Positions 1 through 15,000 of a stretch of DNA of 64,000 nt are shown here, piece by piece. The notes beneath the pieces are model-generated. The model did not search any database. It was given only the letters and a program-made list of their open reading frames with translations, and had not been told where the DNA came from. Position 1 is the first letter of the stretch. The number at the start of each line of letters is the position of its first letter. The DNA is from Monarcha castaneiventris obscurior (lineage: Eukaryota; Chordata; Aves; Passeriformes; Monarchidae). The translations under genes were made by a program, and so were the position numbers. Where the stretch lies: assembly GCA_026261815.1 (NCBI GenBank), contig JAMPIT010000258.1, forward strand, positions 16,572,501 through 16,636,500. Reading direction: 5' to 3'.

Positions 1-3000
1 ATCTTTTTAATCCCTATAAACACAACAGCATGAACGCATTGACTTTCATTTAAACACATCCAGAAAGCACAATTTGTTTTCCATGCCAAAGAACTGAAAA
101 CAAAGTGGTCCACCAATGTTCCAAAGAGTGTTGTTGACTTTTTCCCTTTGTTATCCTCAAGTAGTAGGAAAAAACCCAAAGTCTCAAGCACTCAGTCTAA
201 AAATCAAATGCTGGTGATTCTCTTGCATAAACCTTATGTTCCATGAAGCACTCATTCTTTTTTAAACAGTGGTCAATGTTAGTCAGACTGAGGGTTTCCC
301 TGCCCCTCAGGCATGGCTGTATTTCAGAAATGCCTGATTCGCATCACAAACTTCTATCAAGACTCTAAAAGATAGCAAATTATTTCAGATAACAAGCAGT
401 ACCTAAAACGCAAAGAAACGTTGTGCCTTAACAGCCTTAATGGAAGAAGCAAATGTAGCATTCAATTTTCATTACTCTTCATGGATGAAGTTGTCTTCAG
501 CACAGTGATTGTACAAAGAGGAAGAAATGAACAAACACAAACTATTTCTAAAAACCCTTGATTGTTATTCCCGACATTCAAACATCATGTTGTTAAAGTC
601 TATTTTCCCTAGAGATAGCCCATAAATTGTCTCAAATTTACCCTTCTTTACCATAGAAAGATAGGAAGTTGCATGGAAACAATGAATGGAAGTGCACTTT
701 TTATCAGAAAACAACAGGAAGCATTCTGCTTGGTTTACAGGAGAGCTCTGTATTGGGGCCAAAAGGGAAAAAAAAACTGTATAAAAATTTAATGCCTACT
801 TAGAGCAAAAATAACTAAAACAGGTTTCAAAACCATTGTATTTTTAATAAATCAGTATTGAAACTCATCAAACCATCCTACCCACACTACTGCTTTTACT
901 GTATTCCTGAAATTGGGTAAATTATAGATGACAGAGAAGGAAATTCCAGATTTCATAAAATCAGTTTCAGAAGGCAAAGAGAGAGAACCATACTTTCACA
1001 ATCAGCCCTACAAGAATTCATGAAAGAGCATGCACAAAAACACACATGTAAACTTCAGTAATCTATGCTTACCAAGGAAACAAGCCTTCTGAGTCTCTCT
1101 CAGCAAAATGTTACCTATTTAAATTGCAAATATATACTTCAGTTCTTTGTATACTCGTGGGCATTCTTGAAAGTGCGGATCTAAGTTCTAATGATTTTCA
1201 AACCAACACAGGAACTGTTGGAATCCCATCTCCAGCAGTATCAATAGTATAGATAAAGGTACCAAAACACACAGTAATAGTAAGATTATAGAAAGCACAC
1301 TTTCTATATGGGGGCAGGGGTAAGATTTTTGGCATAGATGGATTTTGTTGTTTGTTTGGGTTTTTTTCACCCTTTCTGAATCATATTTATTAAAAATACC
1401 CCATGGCAGTTTTTCAGAATTGCAAGTAGCTGTCACATGCTTAATCCCTACTGACTTTCATTTGGAACTACATCTGCAGCCATCTTTTGCCCAAAAATAC
1501 ACGGTGTTATATTGGTTGTCCAAGGGGCACTACCACGCAGTGAAAAGAGTTTAAATCCTATCTGGTGACTAATGAGGACAACCTTAATGAGATCAGGACA
1601 GATTTAGAGGTGTCTTGTGTTTACTGGTTCAGGGGGCAACCCAACCACAGAGTTGATAGCTACTCTTGCAATTTAGAAAAATTTCCAATTGCTTTTACTG
1701 AATCTGTTAGACACTTTACAAACATTCCTAAACAATTACAGTATTACACAATTCTACAAACCATTAACAGATCTTCCTTTAATTCATAACATTAGCATTA
1801 TTTTTGATAGGTTATCCAAGCTTCAAAGTAAAAGCGTAGCCGAAGTTTTCCTTTTATTTAATTTCTTTTATCTTGCCCAAGCTGCTTCCTTTTCTTCACA
1901 CAGACACACTGAACTTACAGGAGCTCTGTTTGTACCCTTTTTTTTTTTACCACCTCTCTGAGCTCCTTTCCTTCTCCATAGCTGGTTTTCTTTCCTACCC
2001 AACCCTTATTCCATTCAACCATTCCTACCTAGTCCCCTAAGCTTCATCAGCACTCAGCATTCCCTACACCTGCATACACAGGGCTCTTCTTTCAATAAGA
2101 TGTCTTGCTTTTATCTGTCAATTCAATTATCAGCAAGTTGTATTTTGGTCTTCAGAGACGGAACAATGAATTCTGGATGTTGGTGCATATGGATGCATGC
2201 ACATCTGGAGAGTTAGAGAGAGGTGATTTCCTTTCAAAAATATCTTTTTGACAGCCACAGAAATGCAGAGTAGCAGATGGTACAGCTGTCAACTCAACAG
2301 CAACTTCCTGCAATCATCTTCTGCTTTTACTTTGTCACTGGGCCCAGGGCTGCATGGAGCCCTGCCATGTGTGACTGGCCCATCCGAAGAACAGGCTAGC
2401 AGTCACTGACTCTAATCCTTGGCCAGTACTGAAGCTTGTGGATTCTGCTTGCAACACCAGGCACTCAGTGAAAAGCAGCTGGAGAGAGCTTTTTGGTTTG
2501 GGGTTTGGTTTTCCCTCCCCTTAGTTCTGCTTGCCAGAAACTGACATATAGGTGCTTCACTCAAGCACGAAATTTTACAAGCCTTCCCCCTTCCTAATCT
2601 CAGCTTGCATGTCAGAAACATCACTCCATACTAAAAAAGGGAACATCTGCTCAGTGCTGTGTGTCGGGAAGATCTGATAAACGCTGCTGCTGGATGCAGA
2701 GTCAGAACGAGAGCAGCGGCACTGAAACATGTGATCCGCATGCTGCCAGCCAGACCAGGACATGCTGGGGTTGCCTTTCCCAGCTCCTCAGCCGCAAAAG
2801 GATTGAAAATCCTCATCAGTGGACAGGACCCTTCTTGAAATAAAGAAATGTAGCTTTGTTACTCGGGCTTTCAGCTGCAGCAGTTGGCAACTGCTTACCT
2901 CAGTCCTATCAAATGCAGGGGGGATCTTAGAAGCAGAAAAAGCCAAAGCGAAGGAGAAAAACTTGGGGAAAGATGGCTCCATAACTGAAAGCATACCAGC

Positions 3001-6000
3001 TTTTTCTTAATTAAAAATAACAAGATTACAAGTTCAGTTGAAGGCTGAATTCCTGTAACTGACCCTTTAAGGATGAGTTCACTATCACTAAATGTCTCAC
3101 TGAACAAACCTTGAAAACTGATCCTTATCAAGTGCTTAAGCAAGACAAAACTTCCCTCTGCAAAACACTAAAAAGCTTCAGTCTTGTCTTAAGAAATACA
3201 AAAAGTGATACTTAAAAAATAAACTAAAAAAGGCAAAAACTACTGTACTGTACCCCAGCCCCCACTCAGTTACCAATTGCTTCTTGCCCTCTACTGTAGC
3301 ATCAGCAAGGAAATCAACCCTGGAATATGCCCTGCTACAGGTTTTCTCTTCAGACTTCTGAATATTTATTATCTGGTTTGGTTTTAACTAGGAAAGACTG
3401 TGTGCTCAAAATTTTTCAAGGTTCTGTGCCTAAAGAAGACGAGGAAACACCAGGAGGAAACACCTCCCCAATACCGAGGAGTGCCCCAAGCTGTGGGCAC
3501 TGTGACTTAATGCCTGGATATTATTTGAAGCTTGCTCAGAAGCACCAGCCCAGCTGCAGGACAGGCCCCCAGGGCTGTTGGGCAGGTGGCAAATGCTGTG
3601 CCTGGCACCCGGGGCACAGCTCTCAGCTTCACGTACACAGGGTGCCACATCATCCGCAGGGAGATGGACCCAAGTGAACGAGTCTGTGGGATGTCTGTTT
3701 GACAGACCTATACCTACACAGCTCTTTCTACAGGTAAGGAAAAAACAATAAAACCTAACCCTGCAGGTTTATGAGACAGGATGAATCACCCAACACTTAA
3801 CCACAGCCAACCCAGGGCTCATTCTCTCCACCTCTCTTCTCCTTCCCACCAACACTTTCCAGCTACCTTATGCCTATTTTAATGCTGACCAAACCTGCCT
3901 TCCCCAGCAGCTGATTCAACTCACTAACATGACAGGAAAGTAACCCAGCAATAAAGAGACTAAGCAGGTTTCTGTTAGCCTTTGGTGCATTTGAGAGCAG
4001 GAAGGAAGGTTTGGGGAGTACCTACGCTGGCTGTCACCAAGGGCACTGGAATAAACTGCACCCTGTCCCTACTACGGGCAGCAGGGAGCCTTCAGACTTC
4101 ATTGTGCTTGTGAAACCTCACAGACAACGTGAAAAGACCTTCCTAGAAAGAGATACTGTTGATTTTAGAAAAATGTGCTGACTTTGGAAATGCAGTTTCC
4201 TTCTAGACCACGATAAGCACAACAGTGAAACAAACTACCACTTACAAAAGCTCCTCATGCATTTTCACTTTGAATAAATATTTCCATGGTGGAGAACACA
4301 AATAGTCACAGCTTAGCAAGTGCTCTGATTACCAAAAAGGCTTAATGTAATACCTCACTAAGTTCTATGTATGTACATCTGTGTGTAAATATATGTACAC
4401 ACACATGTTCTCCATAGCTATTTCATCGAGATGTTGGCAAAACATGCAGTGGAAGTGACATCAATCACACGTTAGTAATATAAAGGTATTTGCTTCACTT
4501 TTGAAGAGCATGCAAGAGACTGTTATTTTTTGACATAAAAGCTTTTCCTGAAGGAATTTAATTTCATTTCCTCAGCACTACTATACTCACCATTTACAAT
4601 GACAGGACATTGCAGTCATGACACATGGTCTCTTAAAATTGCTTCCCTAATCAGTGCTCCTGTAAGCCCACTCTTAACACCTCATATGAAATGTAAGACT
4701 GCAGCTACCTCCTTTTTTAAGTGGTAACCACATTGCACTTCTGCACTCCCCTTGCCTTCTCATCTCCCCTTCCTGTGTTAAACTCCTGGAAACTGCATTT
4801 ACAGCTGCATTGTGAAGAATCACCTCAGATGTAGCAGTATTAGACCTCATGTGGAAGAAGTCTAAACTGGTTTAATAATTTATTAAATGCATACACTGTC
4901 ACTTCAATTCATTTACATATCTAGGACCTCATGGCACAGTCCTTCAGATATCGTAAAGTTATTTAATACTGTTGAATTTACATAAAGCTTTTTATTCAGA
5001 CAATCATTTTTCAAGGAGACTGAAGGAGCCATACAATGCTTTTACCAGCTCAGCTCTCAGTCCAAGTTAGACTTACCTCTAGCTTTCAGGGTGGGGTAGA
5101 AGGGTGAGGATAGAAATGCTGGTGGTTTTTTTATTAAAGCTAAAAATGAGGATCAAGAAGTTCTTTTTACTGTTCTAATTAAACAGATCCTGGGTAAATC
5201 CTGCCTGGTTTACAGATTCTCATCATCTCAAGTTACTGCTATAGAATCTTTTTATGGGACAAGATGCATGTATACAGGATGCTACAGATTTGAAAACTGC
5301 TGCAGACAACTTCTCTATGCGCTCACCTTGAAAGATCACTGTTCTATCTGAAGGCCTAAAATAATTTGCCACACCAAACACAGCCTCACCTACACAGCTA
5401 ATGAAACAGGGTGATTTGCTAAAATATCACATTATGTCCAGGGAGAAATTTACAAACATGTCGGTCAATATTAAAACCCAAACAAAAAACCCAAACCACT
5501 AAAGACCTGAAAATTATGATCTGAAATGTCCAATCCTTTCCTTCAAAAGCAGCAGTATGGTCACTCTAACACAGCAATGTAGCACCTGCATCTACGCAGC
5601 GCATGGACACTTGTCCTGGACTTCCAAACACCTATAAACTATCCAAGATCAATAACAGCAGCTTTAACCAAGCTCATAGATCCTAGAAAGTCCTGAACAA
5701 ACAACCAAACTCCTGTTATTCTGTCCAGAAGAAGTTTCCAGGCAGAAAAAGAAGACATGGTGCAAAAGAGCAGACTAAGTCAAGAGGCCAGCTACACTTA
5801 CAGAGACTGAATATTAAATACTGATGAAAACCCAAGTGCTCAAAAGTAGATCAAAGTGGGATCTGCATGTATTGTTCCTGCATGTATTTCAATGTCAGCA
5901 TCTATTCCACCTAACTGACTGTTGGGGTCATGCCACAATGACCACCTGTGGCCAGGTACCTGTCTTAAAGACACCAGCCTCTCCAGTACAGAGACGTGAT

Positions 6001-7525
6001 CAATCATATCCATCTTATACAGAGCTGGGAACCAGGAAGTCTGAATCATCAGCCCAGAATCTGAGTGACCAAAAAAAGAATCCAAATCCCTTGCCATGAC
6101 TGGGTTTTATTGTGCATGATGACTTGATATGCAGTTTGTTGCCTCAAAGAAGGAAAAAGCTTTCTACAGGAGGAAAAGCACCTCTGATTCAGACCAGCTC
6201 TGAAACCATCTAATCATGAACAGATATATCTATGGTTTTTAACGATAAAAAGGCTTAATAAATAAATAAAAATAAACATCTTCTCATCAGTACTGCTCAG
6301 AAGTTTGTTTGCTGGGCACAATATCTGTCCACATCAAGTGCACGGTTCTTCTCATCATCTCCTGCTACTTCTATAAAACTGCCACTATTCAGGCAAGTAA
6401 ATAAAGAGATCTTCTCTGCAAGTCAACTGCTTTTGGCTTATAGCTATGAAAAGCAGAAACCATCTTTGTTTTTTCTTCCCCATACTGGAAGAAATTGAGT
6501 TTTGCCCTCTGAATAAGACTGACTCAACAGGATGAGTGGAATACAAGCACAGAGATCAAGTGGACTCAGAAATCTCTATTTTGAACATCTACACAAAAAG
6601 GCTGACAAGAAGCAACAAAAACAATACCTGAATTTTAACAAGCTCAGTGCTTACACCACACTCTAAACAGAACCTGTTTTCAAAGTGTGATGTTACATAT
6701 TAAACTCAGCTGTTACTCTAATATCGACATGTGAAAAACAACCAACCCACCTTCACTAGACCACAGGCCATTCCACCACTGCTCAGTGTTGCCATCATCA
6801 AAGTGAAGTTATCTCAAAGTAAGATTACTTAAACCAGAAATTCCAGGTGCATAAACCTAGACAAACATTTTTTCCGAGTATTTTCAAGAAGTTGAGGATC
6901 TGAGACTTGAAATGCTTGGCCCTGGGTTCCTAAATACATAACAATCATTTAAAGTGCAGCTTAGCACTTAAGATAGATGGTTTGCACTAACATGGCTCCA
7001 CTGCTATATTTTCCCCTTTTACAACCTGTTAACATTATTACCACTAATTTATAGGGCAAAAGAAATTTAGCAGCTGAAAAAGTGAGCTTGTCCTTAGGCA
7101 AATAATTTGGTAGCTTTTAAAAGAGACTTCAAATTAACCCTGTTTACCTAACACAGCAGGTTCCCCTTGAATGTTTTACATTAAAAACACCACTTAAAGT
7201 TTATTCACATCTTCCTTTAAAAAATAAAAAAAAAGGCATATTGCAAAACACTCTTAATGGAGGAGAAGCTGATGGTGGGAGTATGTAATCATACAACACC
7301 TGACCAGAGTGCCACAGCACAGCATATGCCCCATGCCCTGCCTGATCTTCCACTCCTCTGAACCCAGCAGTCCAGCCCTGAAACACAGTAACAGCCATAC
7401 ATGGGAAGTAACAGACACAGACCTAAATGGAATTAAAATCTCAGAATTATTTAAGGAAAATTGGGACTGGAAAGATTATTTTGGATCAATTGCCAGGAAA
7501 ATGGACACATGCTCCCTCCTCTTGG

Positions 7526-8105
7526 AATCACAGAATGATAGAATGATTTATGTTGGAAGGGACTTTAAAGATCATCTAGTTCCAATGGCCCTGCCATAGG
7601 CAGAGACGTCTCCCACTGCTCCAGGTTGCTCAAAGCCCCATTCAACCAGGCCTTGAACACTGCCAGGGATAAGGCATCCACAACTTCCCTGGGCAACGTG
7701 TTCCAGTATCTCACCACCCTCACAGTAAGAATTTCTTCCATGTATCTAACCTAAAATTCTTTTCTTTCAGTTTGAACCCATTACTCCTTGTTCTGTCACT
7801 ACACTTCCTGAATGAAGAGTCCCTCTCTGGCTTTCTTGTAAGCCCCCTTCAGATACTCTCAGGCCTCCATGCAACCTTCTCTTCTCCAGGCTGTACAGCC
7901 CAAACTTTCTCAGCTTTGCTTCACAGGGAATGTGTTCTAAGTCCCCTTATCAACTCCGTGGCCTCCTCTGGACTTGCTGATGTCTCCAGCCTGTCAGTGT
8001 CCCTCTCGATGGCATCCCTTCCCTGCAGCACCTTGGCCACACCACAGCTCAGTGCCATCAGTGAACTGGCTGAGGGTGCTCTCTTCCAGGCACTGCATCC
8101 TACCA
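7526..8105 (-). mobile_element. CR1 LINE, 5'-truncated copy
   Basis: Read on plus, this begins with the reverse complement of the CR1 3' tail (AATCACAGAATGATAGAATG) and continues with the usual tail and 3' UTR phrases: GGAAGGGACTTTAAAGATCATC, CAGGTTGCTCAAAGCCCCATTC, and CACCACCCTCACAGTAA near 7715. The element therefore lies on the minus strand, the same sense as TGFBR3. Divergence and internal gaps are clear and no reverse transcriptase frame remains. The plus-strand frame at 7772-8140 is its antisense. The right edge is approximate. Confidence 0.9.
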
Positions 8106-11100
8106 GTCCTTTACATGGGCTGGGAGACTTCCCCAGCTGAAGCCAGCCAAAGGCATTCCAGGTGAGGAGGAGGTCCCTATGCCTCCTCCTTCCTGCCCTC
8201 CCCCATGTATCTGTGATAACCATGAACTGCACAACACAGACTGGATAACAGAAATTACACTATTCCCTTCCTTTCCTTCACAGCCTTTGCCTTCTACTCT
8301 TTCTTTTCACAGCTGCCATTTCTTTTCTCAGTCAAACCCCGTCTTACTTCCTTCAGTCTCTACAAGAAAAGTGACCACAAACTTACTGGTTCACACCACT
8401 ATCTTGAATATGCATCAGGGTGTACAAGAACACTTTTACTAGTCTTTGTTTCATATCTTTTTTCATTATAACCTCTTTGGGGCTGCATCATTTGGGCCTT
8501 CGCAATCCGTTCTGCTTGACTCACAAAGCATCCAAGCTTGGCTGTTCCTATCTGTGTAAACACCACATGTCACTAGGTCATCACAGCAGAAGTCCATGCT
8601 GTAGGAAGATAAAACACATCAGGCCTGTAAACACACAAGTGTTATCCTGTTTGACCAGATAGTACCAAGTGTGCAATCACAGTGACACCCAGCCCTGTGA
8701 ACCTTGTACGGAGCCAATTATAGGTGCAGGAAAAAAAGTACATGCACCAAAAAAGTTTATAAAAACAGAAGTGCTGGTCTTGAAAGACTGAAAGAGAATT
8801 ACCACCAGAAAGCTACCTGTATTTTTAGGTGACAAATAGATTTTTTTTCCAAAAAATATTGCTTTAATTAAATACTACCTGTGTTCGTCGTGAGCTTTTC
8901 AATAAAAAATTACTTTCTTGGTAAGCATCCTGTAGCTATGCTGTAGCTCTCAAATCAAAAAACTTTTGTCTTTTAGGGGTTATTCTTTCAACCTAAAATT
9001 GAATTTCAGGCCCCTTCTTGTGCCTAGGTGCAACAGCATTCCAAAAGAAACCTATAAGCAGTAATATAACATTAAAGAACAGTTTTTTCTTATGTCAGAA
9101 ATTATTTGCAAGTTAAAATGCATTTTATACTTACCCAGTTTTTAATTAAAAGCTAATTTGGGGGTTATGTGAGCATTTCAGTATTTCTTTGCCCCTCCTA
9201 AACTGGAGGGTTCTGTGGGATTTTTTTTTTCTTTTTAAACCTTGGGTTTGGGTAGTCCACTCTATTAAAATAAAGCCCAAAGGGCATTACCCATACAAAG
9301 AGCTGAAGGTCACTATCCAACTGTGCTCATTATCTCATTATATGGTCTAATTCAGTAATGTGTTTTCTTCCTGGATGCGATAATTAGCTTTCTTTGTTTC
9401 TTTGTGTTTCTTTGTTTTTAACAAAAACTTGGAGATACTGGAATCCTTTAAGGAAACAGTGAATCATTTTGAAAGGCTGTGTGCAATTAAGAGTCAAAGT
9501 TACGACCCCTTCTAGTTCTTAAAATTTCATGGCCTCCACTTCCCAAAGCAATCTGCTTTTGGATCCCTGTTTTTAGGAAAATAGCTCCTAAAAAGTATGA
9601 GTACCAATAAACTGAAATTTTCTGGTGAGAAACATCTCAATATACAGATTCAGAAAATGAAAATTCATTCTAAATAAGCCACAAAATCCACAGAGAGACT
9701 ATGTATTTCCCTTTCCACAGAGGATTGAAATCATGGTAATATACTCACAGCTTAATCAAGTTAGGGCCAGTATGTATACTGTAACACAGCCAAGTCCTGG
9801 AATCATTACCTTAAACCCAGAATACATGCTAAAGACTTTAGCAGCACATGCTGCCTTCAGCTCCCATTGAAATCTGTAGATTTTTGCAGGGATGTTGGGG
9901 TTTTATTATCTCACAGGGTCAAGCTCTTAGTCCTTAATCAGGCAAGAATCCAGATGAGGTCCATGGGAGACTTGCCAGAGAAAGGACTAAATGGAGAGTG
10001 AGAAAGGATGACTCTAAACAAGTTGGGAGCAGATCTTTATACAGAGCAGAGAGCTTGCATATTGTATGCCCGATTCATGGGGAGTAATTTAGCTCACACA
10101 GATGGCAGCCACATGTAAAAAGATTTGGCCGTATATATCCTATACTTGTGCCTCGTCCTCCCTGAAAAGAAAAAGGCTCATCAGCAGACAGGCGTCAGTT
10201 CGATTATTTAAAATGTAGATTTTGACAGAATAAATCCAGAAATCAGATTTTCAAAACTGTTACAGTAACATAAAGGGATATATATTCAATTGTAAAATAA
10301 AACACTCACTAACTAGCATCCTTGAGGTTCTTTTCTGCCCACCAGCAATAAAACAAACCCCATGCCGAAACAAAATCTTTCTCAATGAAAAAGTAAAATT
10401 GCTCACTTAGGAAATGTCTCTCAAAAGGCCATCTGCAACATCAGAGCTCTGAAATGAATCACTCACTAATGTATCTATTTCCGTTCCCCTTGAGGTAAAG
10501 TTCTGTTTAAGGAGTCTCTTACTAAATGCCACCACTCACTCATCTTCTTTCTATCTAGGCAACAACTCACACTTCACTCACTACAGCCCTTCTTCCCTGC
10601 CAAAACACCAAAAGATTTTCTCCTCCGTGACTTCCTTTTGCTTATTTTTTCCCTTATTAAGCACATGCCCCTTGTGTTATCCTACAGGATTTCTCCCCAT
10701 GGAGAAATCTCCCCTTGTTCTACAAGGGCAACTGCAGAAACAGAGACTTGGTTCTACAAGAGTTAACCAATTCCACATTTTCTTAATGTCCTGCCCAGCT
10801 GCTTGTTAGCAGTAACCAGAAGGAGCACGCACATTGGCGGTTAACTGCTAAATGCATTTTCAAAACTAATAAGAGGCTGAAAACAATTCAAGCTCTGGAC
10901 ATGAGTACAGCATATACTCCCAGGTGAGCAGCAGATATAAAAGGAGAGCTGAGATGGCCTCCATATGAAATCACAATGGCTCTTCTCCTCAAATAATCTT
11001 TTATTAACTTTTTTTTTTTTTAAGGGAAGTTGGAGAAAGGAGTTTTAACTCAGGAAATAAGTCATTTGTGCCCAATGCTAACATAGCCTTTATAAGACAT

Positions 11101-12054
11101 GTATCTTAGTATCATTGCTGCATGGAAAAAACTCTCAGGGAACCTCAAAGCTGATTCAGGTTTCACAAAAATATAAAATGTTCACACACACATCTGAAGT
11201 ACTTCCCTTTCAAAGACCCCACAAGTGTAGAAATCCATCTTTCTGTATGGCAAGGGTTCAACTCCCATTTAAGGGCTTGCATGAAGGAAGCATGAGCCCC
11301 CTTGACACTACAGACAGCAGGGAACACACGGAACCAACTGCTGGTGATGGAGGACAATTCCTTGTCTTTTCCAATACATGAAAACTCCTGTTGCTCCTTC
11401 TTCAACAAGCAAAAGCAAACAAGACTTCAGGAAAAATATGCAGGTAGATTCTGTAAAAACTAGCCACAAAACGCTAACTAAATGTAAAAGTGCAACATCA
11501 CAGAAGCTTTCTTGTCCCCTGACTTAACTGGAAACAGATACCTCAGTGAGCAGGATGACTTTTTGCTTCCAACAGAAAGAAAAACCAACAGCCCAGCCCT
11601 AGATATGGGGTAAGCAGTGAGAAACCTTTCAGTGAGACTTTCAAAGTGACTTGGTAACACTTAGAACAGCACTATTTGTTTTCAAGTACAATCAGTAAAG
11701 GATAGGGTTATTCAGAGAACAGTCACAGTATCCTGGAACTTACTAGATGCAAAATAACTTTGCAGTGTAGTCAGCAGTCTGAGGGGCCTCGTACACGCTT
11801 TGCAAGCTTTCAAACAGTCCCCCAGAAAGGTGGGGAATGAGTAATCTCTCTTCCTGCTAAACATTCAAAGTACACATAAAAGCTATCATTGAGTCAGCAC
11901 TTGGTTGTGGCAATTCATCTGGTTTGCTGGAACTTATAACAGCCTGAGAGTGGCCACTGCTATGCATCTTATATACCCTTTTTTTTTTTAAATTACTACT
12001 ATTAGTTTTGTAGAAGAAAATACCATTTAAGCAACCCATTTCAACATATTTGTG

Positions 12055-12077
12055 ATTAGGAGGTAATACCTCCTAAT
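12055..12077. repeat. inverted repeat, 11-bp arms, 1-nt spacer
   Basis: ATTAGGAGGTA, one A, then TACCTCCTAAT. The arms are perfect complements. Confidence 0.85.
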
Positions 12078-15000
12078 TTATGATTTTGATTTTGGGGAAA
12101 AAACAAGAGCTAGGGACTGAAAAAACTTAGATATTAAACAACTGGCATCTTAATATGGACAAAAAACAAGCGGACAAAGAAACTAATGCAGGGCCCAGTT
12201 AAACTATATGGTTGGGTAGAGTTTAACAAGCTCAAATGTTTCAGGCTTGCATTTGCTTACACTGTAGCATAACACACTGACTGTGAAGGGTTCCAGCCCA
12301 GAGTCCAGAGGACTGTTGCCTCTCATTTATTGAACAGTTTTCATAGGAAAAGTATGAAAGTTTCAACATTGCATTGCACAGTGGCACATTTCCTTTGTGT
12401 AATGTATTGCATATCACTGTAGGAAACTAGTTGGCAAACCCTTGTTATGGGTAGAATTACATAAGTTATATGAACAAAAAAAAGTGCTCCTGTCAGCTTT
12501 TTCATGTACTTTTGGGTAAGGATGTATAGCTATGCCAGTAAATCAAATAGTTTTGTTGCCACATGTTCCAATTCTGACAGGCTATGTTTTACTTTGTGGT
12601 TATGTCTGACTGTGCCACCAGGTGAACCACAGATCAACTTGCTCAAAATACTTGAACAATACTTCGATACTCTTCTTCTGTAAGAGGAAATTCATTTTCC
12701 TCTAGTACAAACATAAGCTGCTGCAAAAATGGGAGGCTCCACTACCCCTGCCACGCACTTTCAAGGGTCCCTTATTTGCTCTTGCAATCATGATGGTTCA
12801 GAGAAAACCAGCCACTTCTAGGACTTCAAAAGCTCTCATGTGAGCACACAGGAGCCAGGCTGAAACTTATTCTTCCTATCAGTGGACCAGTAGTTTAAAT
12901 TAATTGAATGGAATGGAAGCTAACACCCATTCTTTCACTAATACCTCATGAGATCGGTGATAATTTACTGGCCCTACCAAGCAGAGGCAGCCTTAACATG
13001 ACATTGCAAGGCAAATTCCTCGGTGAAGCATAAGCCTGAGTGTATCCTGCTTTACAGAAGCCACCACCCCCTGCTGACCAACTGAAGCGCGGTATCAACA
13101 TTTTCTAATTGGATACAAACAACTGAATAACAAACACCCCCACTCCCTCCCCCAAGGACAGCACAGACCTGACTCATGCTCAGAGAGAGCCCAGGCAGAG
13201 CAGTTCTACAGTCCCACTACTGACAGCCCGACCACCAGTGCCACGAGTTTGGCTGGAAAAGAACCAAGTTCTTGTTGAGGACAAACATCCTTTTCTCTGG
13301 ATAACAAGGCTACAGTAACTAATTGAATATTTTCAGAAATACAGCACAGAAGTGTAGTCTCATCCACTGATTTTTTAATCATGCTTAATATTAACCATTA
13401 ACAGTTCAGTTAGTCCCCGTGGGCAGTTTACTGCAGTTTTCATTCATCATAAATGCAGAGAGACCCCATATGTCACCCACTACACACTTCAGCCATTGTA
13501 TGGAAAAAAAAAATGTTTATCTTTAAAGCTTCCAATGTAACTGCACTGTTGTATTTAAATGTTCTTTGAGACCATTCAGGATATTACAAAGATGGTTGTT
13601 TAAAAAGTCTCTTCCAGCTGTTCTATGTGTATATTAGGAGCATTACAAAGGCATCAAATATTCATTAGTGATGAGATCATCCTAACTAAAAAAACATACT
13701 AATACACATCTTGGGTACAGACAATTACAGTGAGGTATTGAACACAGGAGGAAGAACATAGCCCCAAGCAAAGAGGGGAGCAGAGAGCATCACACTCATT
13801 GCAGGGTCCCACCGAAAGGGAGCCATAGCACGATTTCCCTTCACTGGCACAGCAGCCCCTGCACAGCAGCTTCTCAGTAAATCTCTCTCCAACTCCACCA
13901 GCCGTGGCCTATTTAACAAAATAGCCCAGAGGACCTAACAAGCAGCTTTGAAGAAAAAGCAAACAAACCCATGTGTCGCCAATAGAGAAGGAATACCAAA
14001 AGACTTCAGACCAGAGCACAAGTTTTGTTACCATTTCAGGACATGAACCCTAGGATTAAATCCATTAAGAAAGAGGACCTGTGCTACATCATCTTCAAAT
14101 TTCTGCCATTAAATCTTCCTAGAGACACACTGCTATACAACCGTATCAGCATCAGACACCTACTGACTGGTGCAGAATGGAATTAAAGGGAAGAAGACAC
14201 AGCAAATCTGCAGAAAGTTATGGTCTGAACATGAACCTGTTCTGTCTGCAGCACTTGTAGCCCACCAAGCAGCAAACCAAATCCTCAGAAAAGCATTCCA
14301 GCAAAAGATGCCACCAGGGAGCACAGGGACACCAGTGTACAGGCTGGCTCCTTCCAAAAATTTAAGGAAAGCAACTGCAACAAGATGACAACACAGGTAT
14401 CAGAACGGAATCAACTTAATCAGTTCAGTCAACTAGCACAAAAAATGTTGATTGCTCCAATTAAATTACTTCAGTCCACTAAGCCAAAAAAGCACTGATT
14501 CATTGCTCAGAAATCCTCCCTGGTAAATCCTGATTTCACTCCACTTCTTTGAGCAATCTTGTCAAATCATAGACAGTTACATGAATGCTTGACCCACAAA
14601 ACCATCTCAAGTGCATTATTATTTCTCTGGAGAAAGAGGGAAGATACATTCTAGGACTCTTCAAGGCAGAAAAAAAATAAAGGAGTTCTTTGTTAGCAAC
14701 TTTTGCTGGAAATGTTTTAGACAATTTTTTTGGTTAATCCTTTACATAGTGCTTGTGTAATGTTGAAACAAACAGAAGGATAAGCTGGTTTGGTTTTCTC
14801 TGCATACAAGAAGATTTTAACAACACCATTAAGCAGTTCAATACTCGAAACTGTTTCATTAGAATTCTGTTCTTCTGAATCATATCAATAAAGTTGAAGT
14901 TCAGTCTAGTATTTACAAGAGCTGACTTATAGGCTTCTTGCTGCAAACATACTTTTGAAATCCAATAAGTGTATCAGAGACCTAGAATCAAGTAACTTTA

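Noticed and set aside
565..762. Minus-strand 60-codon frame after a good pyrimidine tract and CAG, considered as a terminal exon
   Set aside because: No resemblance to TGFBR3 or another family; isolated in intronic sequence.
1188..1436. Minus-strand frame with SVLSIILLLLCVLVPLSILL and a good upstream acceptor, considered as a membrane anchor exon
   Set aside because: It does not match betaglycan and lies where intron 2 is expected. Low-complexity T-rich sequence explains the Leu/Ile run.
7772..8140. 122-codon plus-strand frame
   Set aside because: It is the antisense of the CR1 element at 7526-8105.
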